A DNA stretch of 41,617 bases from Deltaproteobacteria bacterium (GCA_030018495.1 JASEFS010000031.1:1-41617), one strand, 5' to 3'. Counted from the stretch's first letter, positions 31,421 through 39,675 are shown. A program made the numbers and translations. Notes: generated from the letters alone by a model not told the origin.

Positions 31421-32613
31421 TGGCTAAGAAGACAGCAGCCGCCAAAAGAGTGGGCATGGAAGTCTCCATCGCGGTGAGCTATGCGGTGCAGCTGGCCCGG
31501 GCTGAAGCCATCGCCGCGTACCCTATTACGCCCCAGACCCATATTGTGGAGCATCTCTCGTCCCTGGTGGCCAACGGCGAACTGGACGCGGAGTTTGTCA
31601 ACGTGGAATCCGAGCATTCGGCCATCAGCACCTGCATCGGCATGTCCGCGGCCGGCGCCCGCACTTATACGGCCACCAGTTCCCAGGGCCTGGCGCTCAT
31701 GAACGAAATCCTCTACATCGTCAGCGCCATGCGCTTCCCCATCGTCATGACCGTGGCCAACCGGGCCTTGAGCGCGCCTCTGTCCATCTGGAACGACCAC
31801 TCTGACATCATGGGGGCCCGGGACATCGGCTGGATTCAGGTGTTCGTGGAAAACGGCCAGGAGGCCTTCGACCATTCCGTCATGGCTTTCAAGATCGCGG
31901 AAAACCATGAAGTTCTCCTGCCCATAATCGTCAATTTGGACGGCTTCATCCTGTCCCACGTGGTGGAGGCCCTGGAAATGGTGGATCAGGCCACGGTGGA
32001 CAAGTTTCTGCCGCCTTACGTGCCCCTCCACCGCTTGGACCCTCGGAATCCGGTGACCATGGGAGCCTTCGCGTTGCCGGAGATTTACACCGAAGTGAAG
32101 ATGAACCACCAAGTCACCCTGACCAAATCCTATGACCATATCCTCAAGGTCTGGGATGAATGGGGCAAACTCACCGGCCGGCAATATCATCCCGTGGAGC
32201 GCTATCGGACCGAGGATGCCAAAATTCTGCTTCTCATCATGGGATCGCTGGCTGAAGTGGCGGAGATCGCGGTGGACGAAATGCGGGACCAGGGGCTGCC
32301 GGTGGGGCTCTTGAAGCTCAGGATGTGGCGGCCCTTCCCCTTCAAGGACCTGAGGGACGCGGTGAACGGCGCGGAGCTGCTTATCGTCTGCGACCGGGCC
32401 CTGTCCCTGGGCGGCGTCGGCGGCCCGGTGATGTCCGAAGTGCGGAGCGCCCTTTATCCCATGGCCCAAAAGCCCGCAACCCTGGGCTACATCATCGGCC
32501 TGGGCGGCCGGGATGTGAACCCCGGCAATATTAAAGACATCGTGGCCCGGGCTCAGCAAGAGGCGAGCCAGGGCCCTCAGGAAGAATTTCACCTCTATGG
32601 AGTGAGAGGTTAA
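31420..32613 (+). CDS. porA: 2-oxoacid:ferredoxin oxidoreductase, alpha subunit (pyruvate type)
   Basis: The protein is 397 aa from the ATG at 31420, with GAGGAG just upstream; in-frame readings further up lie over porD. The sequence follows pyruvate-type alpha subunits: AYPITPQTHIVEHLSSLVAN, the VESEHSAISTCIGMSAAGAR segment, TATSSQGLALMNEILYI, and VANRALSAPLSIWNDHSD. The last resembles pyruvate synthases more than indolepyruvate or ketoglutarate enzymes. The C-terminal third is the transketolase-C-like domain (LRMWRPFPFKDLRDAVNGAE). It binds the 2-oxoacid substrate with the beta subunit's thiamine diphosphate. The stop overlaps the start of porB by one base. Confidence 0.94.
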   Translation: MAKKTAAAKRVGMEVSIAVSYAVQLARAEAIAAYPITPQTHIVEHLSSLVANGELDAEFVNVESEHSAISTCIGMSAAGARTYTATSSQGLALMNEILYIVSAMRFPIVMTVANRALSAPLSIWNDHSDIMGARDIGWIQVFVENGQEAFDHSVMAFKIAENHEVLLPIIVNLDGFILSHVVEALEMVDQATVDKFLPPYVPLHRLDPRNPVTMGAFALPEIYTEVKMNHQVTLTKSYDHILKVWDEWGKLTGRQYHPVERYRTEDAKILLLIMGSLAEVAEIAVDEMRDQGLPVGLLKLRMWRPFPFKDLRDAVNGAELLIVCDRALSLGGVGGPVMSEVRSALYPMAQKPATLGYIIGLGGRDVNPGNIKDIVARAQQEASQGPQEEFHLYGVRG

Positions 32614-33620
32614 TGGAAAAGTTCGGTTACGCCCAAAGTCAGAAATTTGATACCTATGCCTCCCGGCTCATGCCCCGGCAGGAGTATTTCACCATGGGGC
32701 ACCGCGCCTGTCAGGGCTGCGGCGAAGCTCTGGCGGTGCGCTGGGTTACCAAGGCCATAGGCAAAGACGCCATCATCGCCCATGCCACCGGCTGCATGGA
32801 AATCGTGTCCTCGGGAATGCCCCAGACGGCCTGGATGCACCCTTGGATCCACGTGGCCTTCGAGAATACCGCCGCGGTGGCTTCGGGCATTGAGACGGGC
32901 CTAAAGATCCTGGAACGCAAAGGCAAGCTTGCCGGTCCCATGCCCAAGGTGGTGGCTATGGGAGGCGACGGCGGCACCAGCGATATCGGCCTCCAGGCTT
33001 TGTCCGGGGCCATGGAGCGGGGCCACAATTTCACCTATGTCTGCTGGGATAACGAAGCCTACATGAACACCGGCATTCAGCGCTCCAGTTCCACGCCTTA
33101 CGGCGCCATGACCACTACGTCGCCGCCGGGCAAAAAGAGCATCGGCCAGTCCACCTGGAAGAAGAACATGGTGCACATCGCGGTGGCTCACGGCATTCCC
33201 TACGTGGCCACGGCCTCGCCCAGCTACATCTTTGACTTGTATTTCAAAGTGCGCAAAGCCCTGGAGACCCCCGGACCGGCCTACATCCACGTACTTTCAG
33301 TCTGTCCCACGGGCTGGCGCTCAGCTACGGATATGAGCGTGCGCCTGGGCCGCCTGGCGGTGGAAACCGGCATTTTCCCCCTCTATGAGGTGGTGGACGG
33401 CCGCTACCGCTTAACCGTGGAAGTGCCGAAAATGCGGCCTGTCAGAGACTACCTCAAGCTCCAGGGCCGTTTCCGGCACCTTCGTGACCCGGAGATCAAC
33501 CTCATTCAGCGTCATACCGAAGCCAATTACAAACTGCTTTTGGAAAAATGTCAGGCTCCTTTTCCGGAATTTCCTCCCATGTTTCCTCCGGAGGAGCCGG
33601 AGCTTGTGGCAGGTGCATAA
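32613..33620 (+). CDS. porB: 2-oxoacid:ferredoxin oxidoreductase, beta subunit (thiamine diphosphate, 4Fe-4S)
   Basis: The protein is 335 aa. The 4Fe-4S ligands are C33 and C36 (CQGCGEAL), C61 (HATGCMEIV) and C231 (SVCPTGW). The thiamine diphosphate motif starts at GDGG (118-121) and ends near N147 in CWDNEAYMNTGIQRSS; the following STPYGAMTTTSPPGKKS is typical of pyruvate enzymes. It makes and decarboxylates the 2-oxoacid-thiamine adduct and hands electrons to the clusters. The stop overlaps the next start by one base, so porGDAB and the NuoE-like gene are translationally coupled. Confidence 0.95.
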   Translation: MEKFGYAQSQKFDTYASRLMPRQEYFTMGHRACQGCGEALAVRWVTKAIGKDAIIAHATGCMEIVSSGMPQTAWMHPWIHVAFENTAAVASGIETGLKILERKGKLAGPMPKVVAMGGDGGTSDIGLQALSGAMERGHNFTYVCWDNEAYMNTGIQRSSSTPYGAMTTTSPPGKKSIGQSTWKKNMVHIAVAHGIPYVATASPSYIFDLYFKVRKALETPGPAYIHVLSVCPTGWRSATDMSVRLGRLAVETGIFPLYEVVDGRYRLTVEVPKMRPVRDYLKLQGRFRHLRDPEINLIQRHTEANYKLLLEKCQAPFPEFPPMFPPEEPELVAGA

Positions 33621-34075
33621 TGGACGAAGCACGGCTTGAAAGCATCCTCTCCCGTTATGAGGGGGAACCTTACGACCTGATCCCGATTTTGCAGGACATC
33701 CAGGATAATTACGGCTTCCTTCCCAAAGAGGAAGTCAAGGCGGTGGCCAGGCGCATTAACGTGCCCATTACCCAGGTATACAGCGTCGCCACCTTCTACA
33801 AAATGTTCAGCCTCATCCCCAAGGGCAAGCACCAACTCAAGGTTTGCCTGGGGACCACCTGCCATCTGAAGGGCGGCCAGCGTCTGGTGGACTCCCTCTC
33901 CAGCCGCTTGGGGGTGGAGGTGGGCTATACTTCCAAGGACGGCCAGTTTTCCCTGGAGACCGTGGGCTGTCTGGGCTCCTGCGCCCAAGCCCCGGTGATG
34001 ATGGTGGATGACAAGTATCATGCCCGGGTGACGGTGGACAAGGTTCCGAAGATTTTGAAGCAGTACCAGACGTAG
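33620..34075 (+). CDS. NuoE-like [2Fe-2S] diaphorase subunit
   Basis: The protein is 151 aa from the ATG at 33620, which overlaps the porB stop. The thioredoxin-like 2Fe-2S site has four ligands: C76 and C81 (CLGTTC), C117 and C121 (CLGSC). The N-terminal part carries LQDIQDNYGFLPKEEVKAVA and NVPITQVYSVATFYKMFS, as in NuoE, HoxE and HydC/HndA. This subunit relays electrons between the FMN subunit and other centres. Finding it in the same translationally coupled run as the 2-oxoacid oxidoreductase genes, rather than with nuo or hydrogenase genes, is the notable point. A REP-like element follows in the 129-base gap. Confidence 0.93.
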   Translation: MDEARLESILSRYEGEPYDLIPILQDIQDNYGFLPKEEVKAVARRINVPITQVYSVATFYKMFSLIPKGKHQLKVCLGTTCHLKGGQRLVDSLSSRLGVEVGYTSKDGQFSLETVGCLGSCAQAPVMMVDDKYHARVTVDKVPKILKQYQT

Positions 34076-34105
34076 CCGTAAGCGTTCATGAACCAGCAAA
34101 TAAAT

Positions 34106-34185
34106 TGTAGCCGCAGGCTTTAGCCTGCGAAAAAGGAATTGGTTTAATGCTTTTTTAAAGACGCAACCTAAAGGTTGCGGCTACA
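34106..34185. repeat. REP/BIME-like double-hairpin element
   Basis: The first hairpin is CGCAGGC (34112-34118), loop TTTA, GCCTGCG (34123-34129). The second is CGCAACC (34162-34168), loop TAAA, GGTTGCG (34173-34179). The ends TGTAGCCGC (34106-34114) and GCGGCTACA (34177-34185) are also a perfect 9-base inverted pair, so the 80-base unit is itself a palindrome. This is the shape of a mobile REP pair. Confidence 0.75.
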
Positions 34186-34204
34186 GAACTTATAGAGAAC
34201 GATT

Positions 34205-36058
34205 ATGCCCAGATTCGAATCGGTTGACCATCTGACTCAGTACAGGCGCCAGCTCAAGGCCAAATTTGACCCCGAGCAGCCCCGGGTTCTGGTCTGCGCC
34301 GGACCCGGCTGCCTGCCCCTGGGCAGCGAAGAGGTGGCCCAGGCCTTCAAGGAGGCCCTGGCCGAAAAGGGCCTGAACGGCAAAGTGGTGCTCAAGGTCT
34401 CAGGCTGCCAGGGGCTTTGCGCCAGGGGGGTGCGGGTCCTCCTCAGGCCTCGCGAAATCTCCTATCAAAAAGTCACGGTTCAGGATGTGCCCGAAATCGT
34501 GGAAACCACCTTGGTGAACGGGGGCATCGTGGACCGCCTGATTTATCAGGACCCCGCGTCTCAGGAAAAGTTCTCCCACAAGGGGGAGATCCCGTTCTAT
34601 AAAAATCAGCAGCCCATCGTCCTGCGCAAGCTGGACATCATCGATCCGGAAAGCCTGGACGATTACTTATTGATGGGAGGCTACCGCAGTCTCAGGAAAA
34701 TCTTCTTCGAGATGACCCCGGAGCAGGTGATTGACTTGGTGGAGCGCTCGGGACTCCGGGGCCGCGGCGGCGCCGGCTTCCCTACCGGGCGCAAATGGCG
34801 CATCTGCCGGGAAGCTCCGGAAGCGGTGAAATTCGTCATCTGCAACGGCGATGAAGGCGACCCGGGAGCCTTCATGGACCGGGCCGTGATGGAAGGCGAC
34901 CCCCACGCGGTCATCGAAGGCATGATTGTCGGCGCCTACGCCATCGGCGCCCGCCAGGGGCATATTTATGTGCGCCACGAATATCCCCTGGCGGTCAAGC
35001 GCCTGAAACTTGCCATTGAGCAGGCCCGGGACGCCGGCTTCCTGGGGAACAACATCCTGCGCTCCGGCTTCAATTTCGACATCAAGGTCAGCCAGGGCTC
35101 CGGCGCCTTTGTCTGCGGCGAAGAGACGGCCCTGATCGCGTCCATCGAAGGCTTCATCGGCGAACCCTCGCCCCGGCCGCCGTATCCGGCCCAGTCCGGA
35201 CTGTTCGGCCTCCCCACGGTGATCAACAATGTGGAAACCTGGGCCAACGTGCCCGAGATCATCAATATGGGCGGGGACTGGTACACGGCCATCGGCACGG
35301 AAAAAAGCAAGGGCACCAAGGTCTTTTCCCTGGTGGGCGCGGTAAACCACACCGGTCTGGTGGAAGTCCCCATGGGCACTACTCTCCGCCAGATAATCTA
35401 TGACCTGGGCGGCGGCATCCCCGACAACAAAGCATTCAAGGCGGTGCAGACGGGCGGCCCTTCCGGGGGCTGCATCCCCGCCAAGTTTTTGGATTTGCCG
35501 GTGGACTACGACAGCCTTCAGGAAGTGGGCTCCATCATGGGCTCCGGCGGCATGATCGTCATGGACGAGACCAGTTGCATGGTGGACGTGGCCCGCTATT
35601 TCATCGGCTTTCTCCATGCCGAATCCTGCGGCAAGTGCACTCCCTGCCGGGAAGGCCTCACCCAGCTGAAATATATTTACAACGAAATCATCAACGGCCG
35701 CGGGGAAGAATGGCATATTCCCCTCATGGAAGAGCTCTGCGCCGCTATGGGCTCGGCGTCTATCTGCGGTCTGGGCCAGAGCGCGGTCAATCCCGTGCTG
35801 TCGACGCTCAAGTATTTCCGGGACGAGTACGAAGCCCACATCCGGGATAAAAAGTGCCCGGCTCTGGTCTGCCGCCCTCTGCTGAAATACACCATCGACC
35901 CGGAGACCTGCACCGGCTGTCTGGCTTGCGTCAGGGAGTGTCCGGTGGGGGCCATTACCGGCCTCAAGAAGGAAGCCCAGGAGATCGACCAGGAGCTCTG
36001 CATCAAATGCGGCTTGTGTTATGAAATGTGTCAATTCGACGCGGTAAAAAGGGAGTAA
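34205..36058 (+). CDS. NuoF-like NADH-binding FMN/iron-sulfur subunit (HydB/HndC type)
   Basis: The protein is 617 aa, longer than NuoF because of extra clusters at both ends. The N-terminal 2Fe-2S thioredoxin-like domain has C31, C36, C68 and C72. The FMN/NADH domain holds GLRGRGGAGFPTGRKW (183-198) and CNGDEGDPGAFMDR (213-226). An SLBB segment follows, then the N3-type 4Fe-4S site C475, C478, C481 and C521. A C-terminal ferredoxin domain has C569/572/575/579 and C599/602/605/609. The layout equals HydB/HndC of electron-bifurcating hydrogenases. It oxidises or reduces NAD(H). It lies between NuoE-like and HoxU-like genes. The REP element upstream sits in the only wide gap of the operon. Confidence 0.94.
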   Translation: MPRFESVDHLTQYRRQLKAKFDPEQPRVLVCAGPGCLPLGSEEVAQAFKEALAEKGLNGKVVLKVSGCQGLCARGVRVLLRPREISYQKVTVQDVPEIVETTLVNGGIVDRLIYQDPASQEKFSHKGEIPFYKNQQPIVLRKLDIIDPESLDDYLLMGGYRSLRKIFFEMTPEQVIDLVERSGLRGRGGAGFPTGRKWRICREAPEAVKFVICNGDEGDPGAFMDRAVMEGDPHAVIEGMIVGAYAIGARQGHIYVRHEYPLAVKRLKLAIEQARDAGFLGNNILRSGFNFDIKVSQGSGAFVCGEETALIASIEGFIGEPSPRPPYPAQSGLFGLPTVINNVETWANVPEIINMGGDWYTAIGTEKSKGTKVFSLVGAVNHTGLVEVPMGTTLRQIIYDLGGGIPDNKAFKAVQTGGPSGGCIPAKFLDLPVDYDSLQEVGSIMGSGGMIVMDETSCMVDVARYFIGFLHAESCGKCTPCREGLTQLKYIYNEIINGRGEEWHIPLMEELCAAMGSASICGLGQSAVNPVLSTLKYFRDEYEAHIRDKKCPALVCRPLLKYTIDPETCTGCLACVRECPVGAITGLKKEAQEIDQELCIKCGLCYEMCQFDAVKRE

Positions 36059-36063
36059 GGTTC

Positions 36064-36822
36064 ATGCCCAGCAGAAAAATTGCGGACCTGGTTAAACCCC
36101 CCACCATCGAAGAAGTGGGTCTTTATATCAATGATGAATTTATCAGAGCTCCGGTGGAATTCACCATACTCCAGACGGCCCGGGCCAACGGCATCGATAT
36201 TCCCACTTTGTGCTATCATCGGGACCTGCCCTCGGAAGGCCATTGCCGGTTGTGCATGGTGGAGATCGGCGAACCTCCCCGCACCCGGCTGGTGAATTCC
36301 TGCACCTATCCGGTGGAAGCCAACCTGAAAGTACAGACGCATTCGGAAAAAGTCCTTCAGGCCCGGCGCATGGTGCTGGAATTGCTTATGGCCCAAGCCC
36401 CGGCTGCGGAGCTCATCAGAGACCTGGCCGCCCAACACGGGGTGTACGAAACCCGGTTTCATATCGAGGACCCGGAAGAGCGCTGCATCCTCTGCGGCTT
36501 GTGTGTCCGCACCTGCGCTGAAATCGTCGGAGTCTCCGCCATCAGCATGATCAACCGCACCCCGGAAAAGCAGGTGGCCACGCCTTTCAAGGAGGCCTCT
36601 GAAGCCTGCATCGGCTGCGGCTCCTGCGCTTTCATCTGCCCCACCAACGTCATCCCCTATACCGAAAAGGACGGCATCCGCACCATCTGGGGCCGGGACT
36701 TTGAACTCCAGGCCTGCACCGTATGCGGCAACTATATAGAGCCCAAGGCGCAGCTGGAACACTGGGCCGAAATCACCGGAGACCCGGTTGAAACTTTTTT
36801 TGTGTGCCGGGATTGCCGCTGA
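36064..36822 (+). CDS. HoxU / NuoG-N-like iron-sulfur subunit with C-terminal cysteine pairs
   Basis: The protein is 252 aa from the ATG at 36064, 5 bases after the NuoF-like stop. The plant-type 2Fe-2S site has C50, C61, C64 and C80. Two 4Fe-4S motifs follow, C141/144/147/151 and C182/185/188/192. The His-Cys cluster usually found between them in NuoG (H-x3-C-x2-C) is absent; the region reads MAQAPAAELIRDLAAQHGV. Two more CxxC pairs (C218/C221 and C248/C251) end the protein, as in a zinc ribbon or extra cluster. It completes a three-subunit diaphorase module, without hydrogenase H-cluster or molybdenum domains. The subunit likely wires the NuoF-like protein to PorD. Confidence 0.88.
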   Translation: MPSRKIADLVKPPTIEEVGLYINDEFIRAPVEFTILQTARANGIDIPTLCYHRDLPSEGHCRLCMVEIGEPPRTRLVNSCTYPVEANLKVQTHSEKVLQARRMVLELLMAQAPAAELIRDLAAQHGVYETRFHIEDPEERCILCGLCVRTCAEIVGVSAISMINRTPEKQVATPFKEASEACIGCGSCAFICPTNVIPYTEKDGIRTIWGRDFELQACTVCGNYIEPKAQLEHWAEITGDPVETFFVCRDCR

Positions 36823-36866
36823 AGATTCTCAACCTTATCTTAGGGATTAGGCGATAAACTGGTTGC

Positions 36867-36891
36867 CCGGCAGGGGCCTTGCTCCTGCCGG
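36867..36891. repeat. Strong palindromic hairpin after the oxidoreductase operon
   Basis: CCGGCAGGGGC (36867-36877), loop CTT and GCTCCTGCCGG (36881-36891) form an 11-base stem with one G-T pair. It is 45 bases after the last diaphorase gene. A weak T-run (TTTTTT near 36913) follows 21 bases later, so it may end transcription or be a single REP unit. Confidence 0.55.
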
Positions 36892-36986
36892 CTGGGATTT
36901 GGGCTGCTAAAATTTTTTCCTCTCTTCCGACTTTCCCAATCCCCGGCATTTAGTGCCGCCGCCAAAAATTCCGGGAGCGTTCCTCC

Positions 36987-37307
36987 ATGAAAAAAGCCAC
37001 TGCCGTAATCCTGGCAGGGTTGGTGCTGCTGTTTCTTATCAGCCTGTTTGCCGGACACAAGCTCTTTTCCGCGTCCGAGCGCGAACTGTCGCGAAGTTAC
37101 CATTCCCCGTCGACCACCGCAGCCGGGACTCAGGGAAAAGTCGATTTTCGCAAATTCCGGATGGCCTTCAGCTCCTTTGACCTGGCCGCCGGCCTGACCC
37201 CCAGGGACATGGAAGCCATTTCCACTCAGAGCCTGGCCTTCCCTTTTTACTTTCTCCTGGCCAGCCTGTGGCTGGTTCTCGGTTTGCGCAAACCGCGGCG
37301 GGGCTGA
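36987..37307 (+). CDS. Small protein with two predicted membrane segments, unknown function
   Basis: The product is 106 aa from the ATG at 36987, with GGGAG about 10 bases upstream. I do not recognise a family. A hydrophobic stretch (about residues 5-22, AVILAGLVLLFLISLFAG) starts the protein and a second one lies near residues 84-100 (FPFYFLLASLWLVLGL), followed by a basic tail KPRRG. Between them is a hydrophilic loop with DFRKFRMAFSSFDLAAGL. By the positive-inside rule both ends could be cytosolic. It may form a unit with the next gene, which starts 109 bases later. No function is claimed. Confidence 0.6.
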   Translation: MKKATAVILAGLVLLFLISLFAGHKLFSASERELSRSYHSPSTTAAGTQGKVDFRKFRMAFSSFDLAAGLTPRDMEAISTQSLAFPFYFLLASLWLVLGLRKPRRG

Positions 37308-37416
37308 CACTCCACCAAAAGCAGCAGCGGTTCATAATATACTTGCGGGTGTCCCCAGGCGCCGGCATGCTGGTGCTTATTGGGCGGATAAATCAGGCGA
37401 AAGAAGGAGTAACCTT

Positions 37417-37713
37417 ATGCGGCGCGTCATTGGAATGTTGAGTCTCACCCTCATGTTGCTGGCGAGCTTGAGCCCCGCATACGCGCAAAGGGAATTCCGG
37501 GGAGTGGTGGAAGCCATGCCTGCCGACGGCTACGTGGGCACCTGGATCATCAGTGGCAAGACCGTGGAAGTCACGCCGCGGACAGAAGTGAAACTGAAGC
37601 GCGGCCCCATCGCCATGGGCTCTTCGGTGAAGGTGCATGGCTCTCCTCAGAACGGCGCCTATATTGCCCGGGAGATCGAAGCCAGCAAAATTAAGAGGAG
37701 AGGCAGAAAGTAA
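37417..37713 (+). CDS. Exported small protein, DUF5666-like
   Basis: The protein is 98 aa from the ATG at 37417, with GGAG upstream. Residues 1-24 form a signal peptide, ending SLSPAYA before QREFRG. The mature part is a small beta-rich domain (FRGVVEAMPADGYVGTWIIS, GKTVEVTPRTEVKLKRGP, MGSSVKVHGSPQNGAYIARE) resembling DUF5666/OB-like domains, with a Lys/Arg-rich tail. The role is unknown; such proteins are found in the periplasm, often near sensor systems. None is adjacent here. Both the family and the export are judged by eye. Confidence 0.72.
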   Translation: MRRVIGMLSLTLMLLASLSPAYAQREFRGVVEAMPADGYVGTWIISGKTVEVTPRTEVKLKRGPIAMGSSVKVHGSPQNGAYIAREIEASKIKRRGRK

Positions 37714-37749
37714 AAGAAATCTTCAACAAGGCCCGTGCAGCTTCACCCC

Positions 37750-38763
37750 TCAGGCTTTCGGGGGGAAGCGCCGGGCCGCCATGGCCGCAGCCATACTGAT
37801 AGCGGCCTTCAGGCTGCCCGGGTTGGCCTGGCCGGTGCCGGCCAAGTCATAGGCTGTGCCGTGATCCACGCTGGTGCGGATGATGGGGAGCCCCAGGGTC
37901 ACGTTCACCGCGTCCATGAAGTGCAATAGCTTCAAGGGGATGAGGCCCTGGTCGTGGTACATGGCGCAAACCGCGTCGAACTCCCCTTGGGAATGCCGCC
38001 AAAACAGGGTGTCCGCCGGGAACGGGCCGGACACCGCCAGCCCCTCCCCGTGGGCTTGCAGAACCGCGGGAATAATAACTTCCATTTCCTCGGAGCCGAA
38101 CAGCCCGCCTTCGCTGGCATGTGGATTGAGCGCGGCCACTCCCAGCCGGGGCTTGGAAATGCCGAAATCCTCCTGTAAAACGCGGCAGGTCAGAGCAAAC
38201 AGCCGCACCAGGCATTCCTGGGATAGGCGCTGGGGCACGTCTTTCAAAGCCACGTGAATGGTTGCCAGGACTACCCGAAAGTTCCCGCCGGCCAGCATCA
38301 TGGCTACGTTCTCGGCGCCGGTCCTGTCTTTCAGCAGTTCCGTGTGGCCCGGATAGGCCAATCCCGACATTTTGAGAGAGGTTTTGCTGATGGGACCTGT
38401 GACCATCCCGGCCACCTGCCCTCGCATGGCCAGATCAATGGCGGTAAGGACGTATAAAACCATGGCCGCACCGCCGGCTTCGGTGGGTTTGCCGTAGTTC
38501 AGATCGGCTTCTTGCAGATTTGAAAGGGCGAGGAGGTCTACGGTGCCATGCCGGAAGGCTCCCTCCTGCGGGCTTGACACCGGGTTGATCTTCAGCTTTG
38601 GGGCGAGCCTGTCCCGGGCCCGGGTCAGGGCCGCGGGGTCTCCCAGGACCAGAGGCCGGCAGATTTTATAGACGGACGCGTCCGCCAGGGCCATGATCAT
38701 GATTTCCGGTCCCACGCCCACAGGGTCGCCCATAGTGAGGGCCAGGATGGGTCTCTCCCGCAT
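37750..38763 (-). CDS. pdxA: 4-hydroxythreonine-4-phosphate dehydrogenase
   Basis: The protein is 337 aa from the ATG at 38763; a TTG reading from 38808 would give 352. It begins PILALTMGDPVGVGPEIMIM, the PdxA signature. The metal-binding histidines lie in SGLAYPGHTELLKDRTG, ATIHVALKDVPQRLS and MYHDQGLIPLKLLHF. It oxidises 4-phosphohydroxy-L-threonine with NAD for pyridoxal phosphate synthesis (DXP-dependent route). It is divergent from proC, with only 87 bases between the two starts, so the promoters face each other. PdxA2-type relatives acting on other acids exist, but the motifs are standard. Confidence 0.95.
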   Translation of the reverse strand: MRERPILALTMGDPVGVGPEIMIMALADASVYKICRPLVLGDPAALTRARDRLAPKLKINPVSSPQEGAFRHGTVDLLALSNLQEADLNYGKPTEAGGAAMVLYVLTAIDLAMRGQVAGMVTGPISKTSLKMSGLAYPGHTELLKDRTGAENVAMMLAGGNFRVVLATIHVALKDVPQRLSQECLVRLFALTCRVLQEDFGISKPRLGVAALNPHASEGGLFGSEEMEVIIPAVLQAHGEGLAVSGPFPADTLFWRHSQGEFDAVCAMYHDQGLIPLKLLHFMDAVNVTLGLPIIRTSVDHGTAYDLAGTGQANPGSLKAAISMAAAMAARRFPPKA

Positions 38764-38850
38764 CAGTTCAACAAATTCCCTGTAATTGCAAGATTCTTTA
38801 TGCCACAATAAAGGTTACCTGAAATATGCCCGGAAAAGGAGTGCATGTCA

Positions 38851-39675
38851 ATGAGTGAACAGGCGGCAGCGCTGCTCAAAAAAGTGAAACTTGGATTCAT
38901 CGGGGCCGGCAGCATGGGCGGGGCCCTGTTGCGCAGTCTGCTGGCCGCGGGCGCGCCGGCCGGCAATTTGAGTTTTTACGACCCTGACCCGAAACGCCAG
39001 CAGGAACTGGAAGAGCTGGGCCTTAAGCCGGCCCCGGACAATGCCGGGGTGATGCAAGCCCCGGTGGTCGTCCTGGCCGTCAAACCCCAGGTACTGGGAC
39101 AGGCGCTGAATGAGATTAAGGAGGTTGCCCGCGCCCGACACCTCATCATTTCCATCGCCGCAGGCGTCACCCTGGCGCGGTTGGAAGAAACTCTCCCCGA
39201 GGTGCGCTTTATCCGGGCCATGCCCAACACTGCCCTCATGGTCGGGGAGGGCATGGCGGCTCTGGCCGCGGGCACCCGGGCCACGCCGGAGGATCTGGAG
39301 TTGGCCCTGGAACTTTTTGAGGCCGGGGGCCGGGCCGTGGTCGTGGACGAAAAGCTTATGGACGCGGTCACCGCGCTGAGCGCCAGCGGCGCCGGATTCG
39401 CCGCGGTGTTTTTGGAAGCCCTGGCCGACGGCGGCGTGCGCCTGGGGCTGCCCCGGGCCCTGGCCCTGGAGATGGCGGCTCAGACCCTGGTGGGCGCCGG
39501 GCGCCTGTGCCTTGACCGGAATCTCCACCCAGCCCTGTTGAAAGACCAGGTGGCTTCCCCCGGCGGCACCACCATCGCCGGCCTGCACGCCCTGGAGCAG
39601 GGAGGCTTCCGGGGCCTGGTCATGGACGCAGTCACCGCCGCGGCCCTCCGGGCCCAGGAATTGGGGGGCAAATGA
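38851..39675 (+). CDS. proC: Pyrroline-5-carboxylate reductase
   Basis: The product is 274 aa from the ATG at 38851. An ATG at 38845 is also in frame, but AAGGAG lies 9 bases before the later one and only 3 before the earlier. The N-terminus LGFIGAGSMGGALLRSLLAA is the NADPH-binding motif. Other P5CR features are VVLAVKPQVLGQAL, HLIISIAAGVTLARLEETLP, FIRAMPNTALMVGEGMAAL, TALSASGAGFAAVFLEALAD and the substrate-site DQVASPGGTTIAGLHALEQG. It makes proline from pyrroline-5-carboxylate. It is divergent from pdxA and followed by the restriction-modification gene after 54 bases. Confidence 0.96.
   Translation: MSEQAAALLKKVKLGFIGAGSMGGALLRSLLAAGAPAGNLSFYDPDPKRQQELEELGLKPAPDNAGVMQAPVVVLAVKPQVLGQALNEIKEVARARHLIISIAAGVTLARLEETLPEVRFIRAMPNTALMVGEGMAALAAGTRATPEDLELALELFEAGGRAVVVDEKLMDAVTALSASGAGFAAVFLEALADGGVRLGLPRALALEMAAQTLVGAGRLCLDRNLHPALLKDQVASPGGTTIAGLHALEQGGFRGLVMDAVTAAALRAQELGGK

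Noticed and set aside
31345-36034. Two long antisense frames opposite porA and the NuoF-like gene (415 and 455 codons)
   Set aside because: Plus-strand genes carry complete catalytic motifs; the antisense products are typical shadows rich in His, Gln and Gly.
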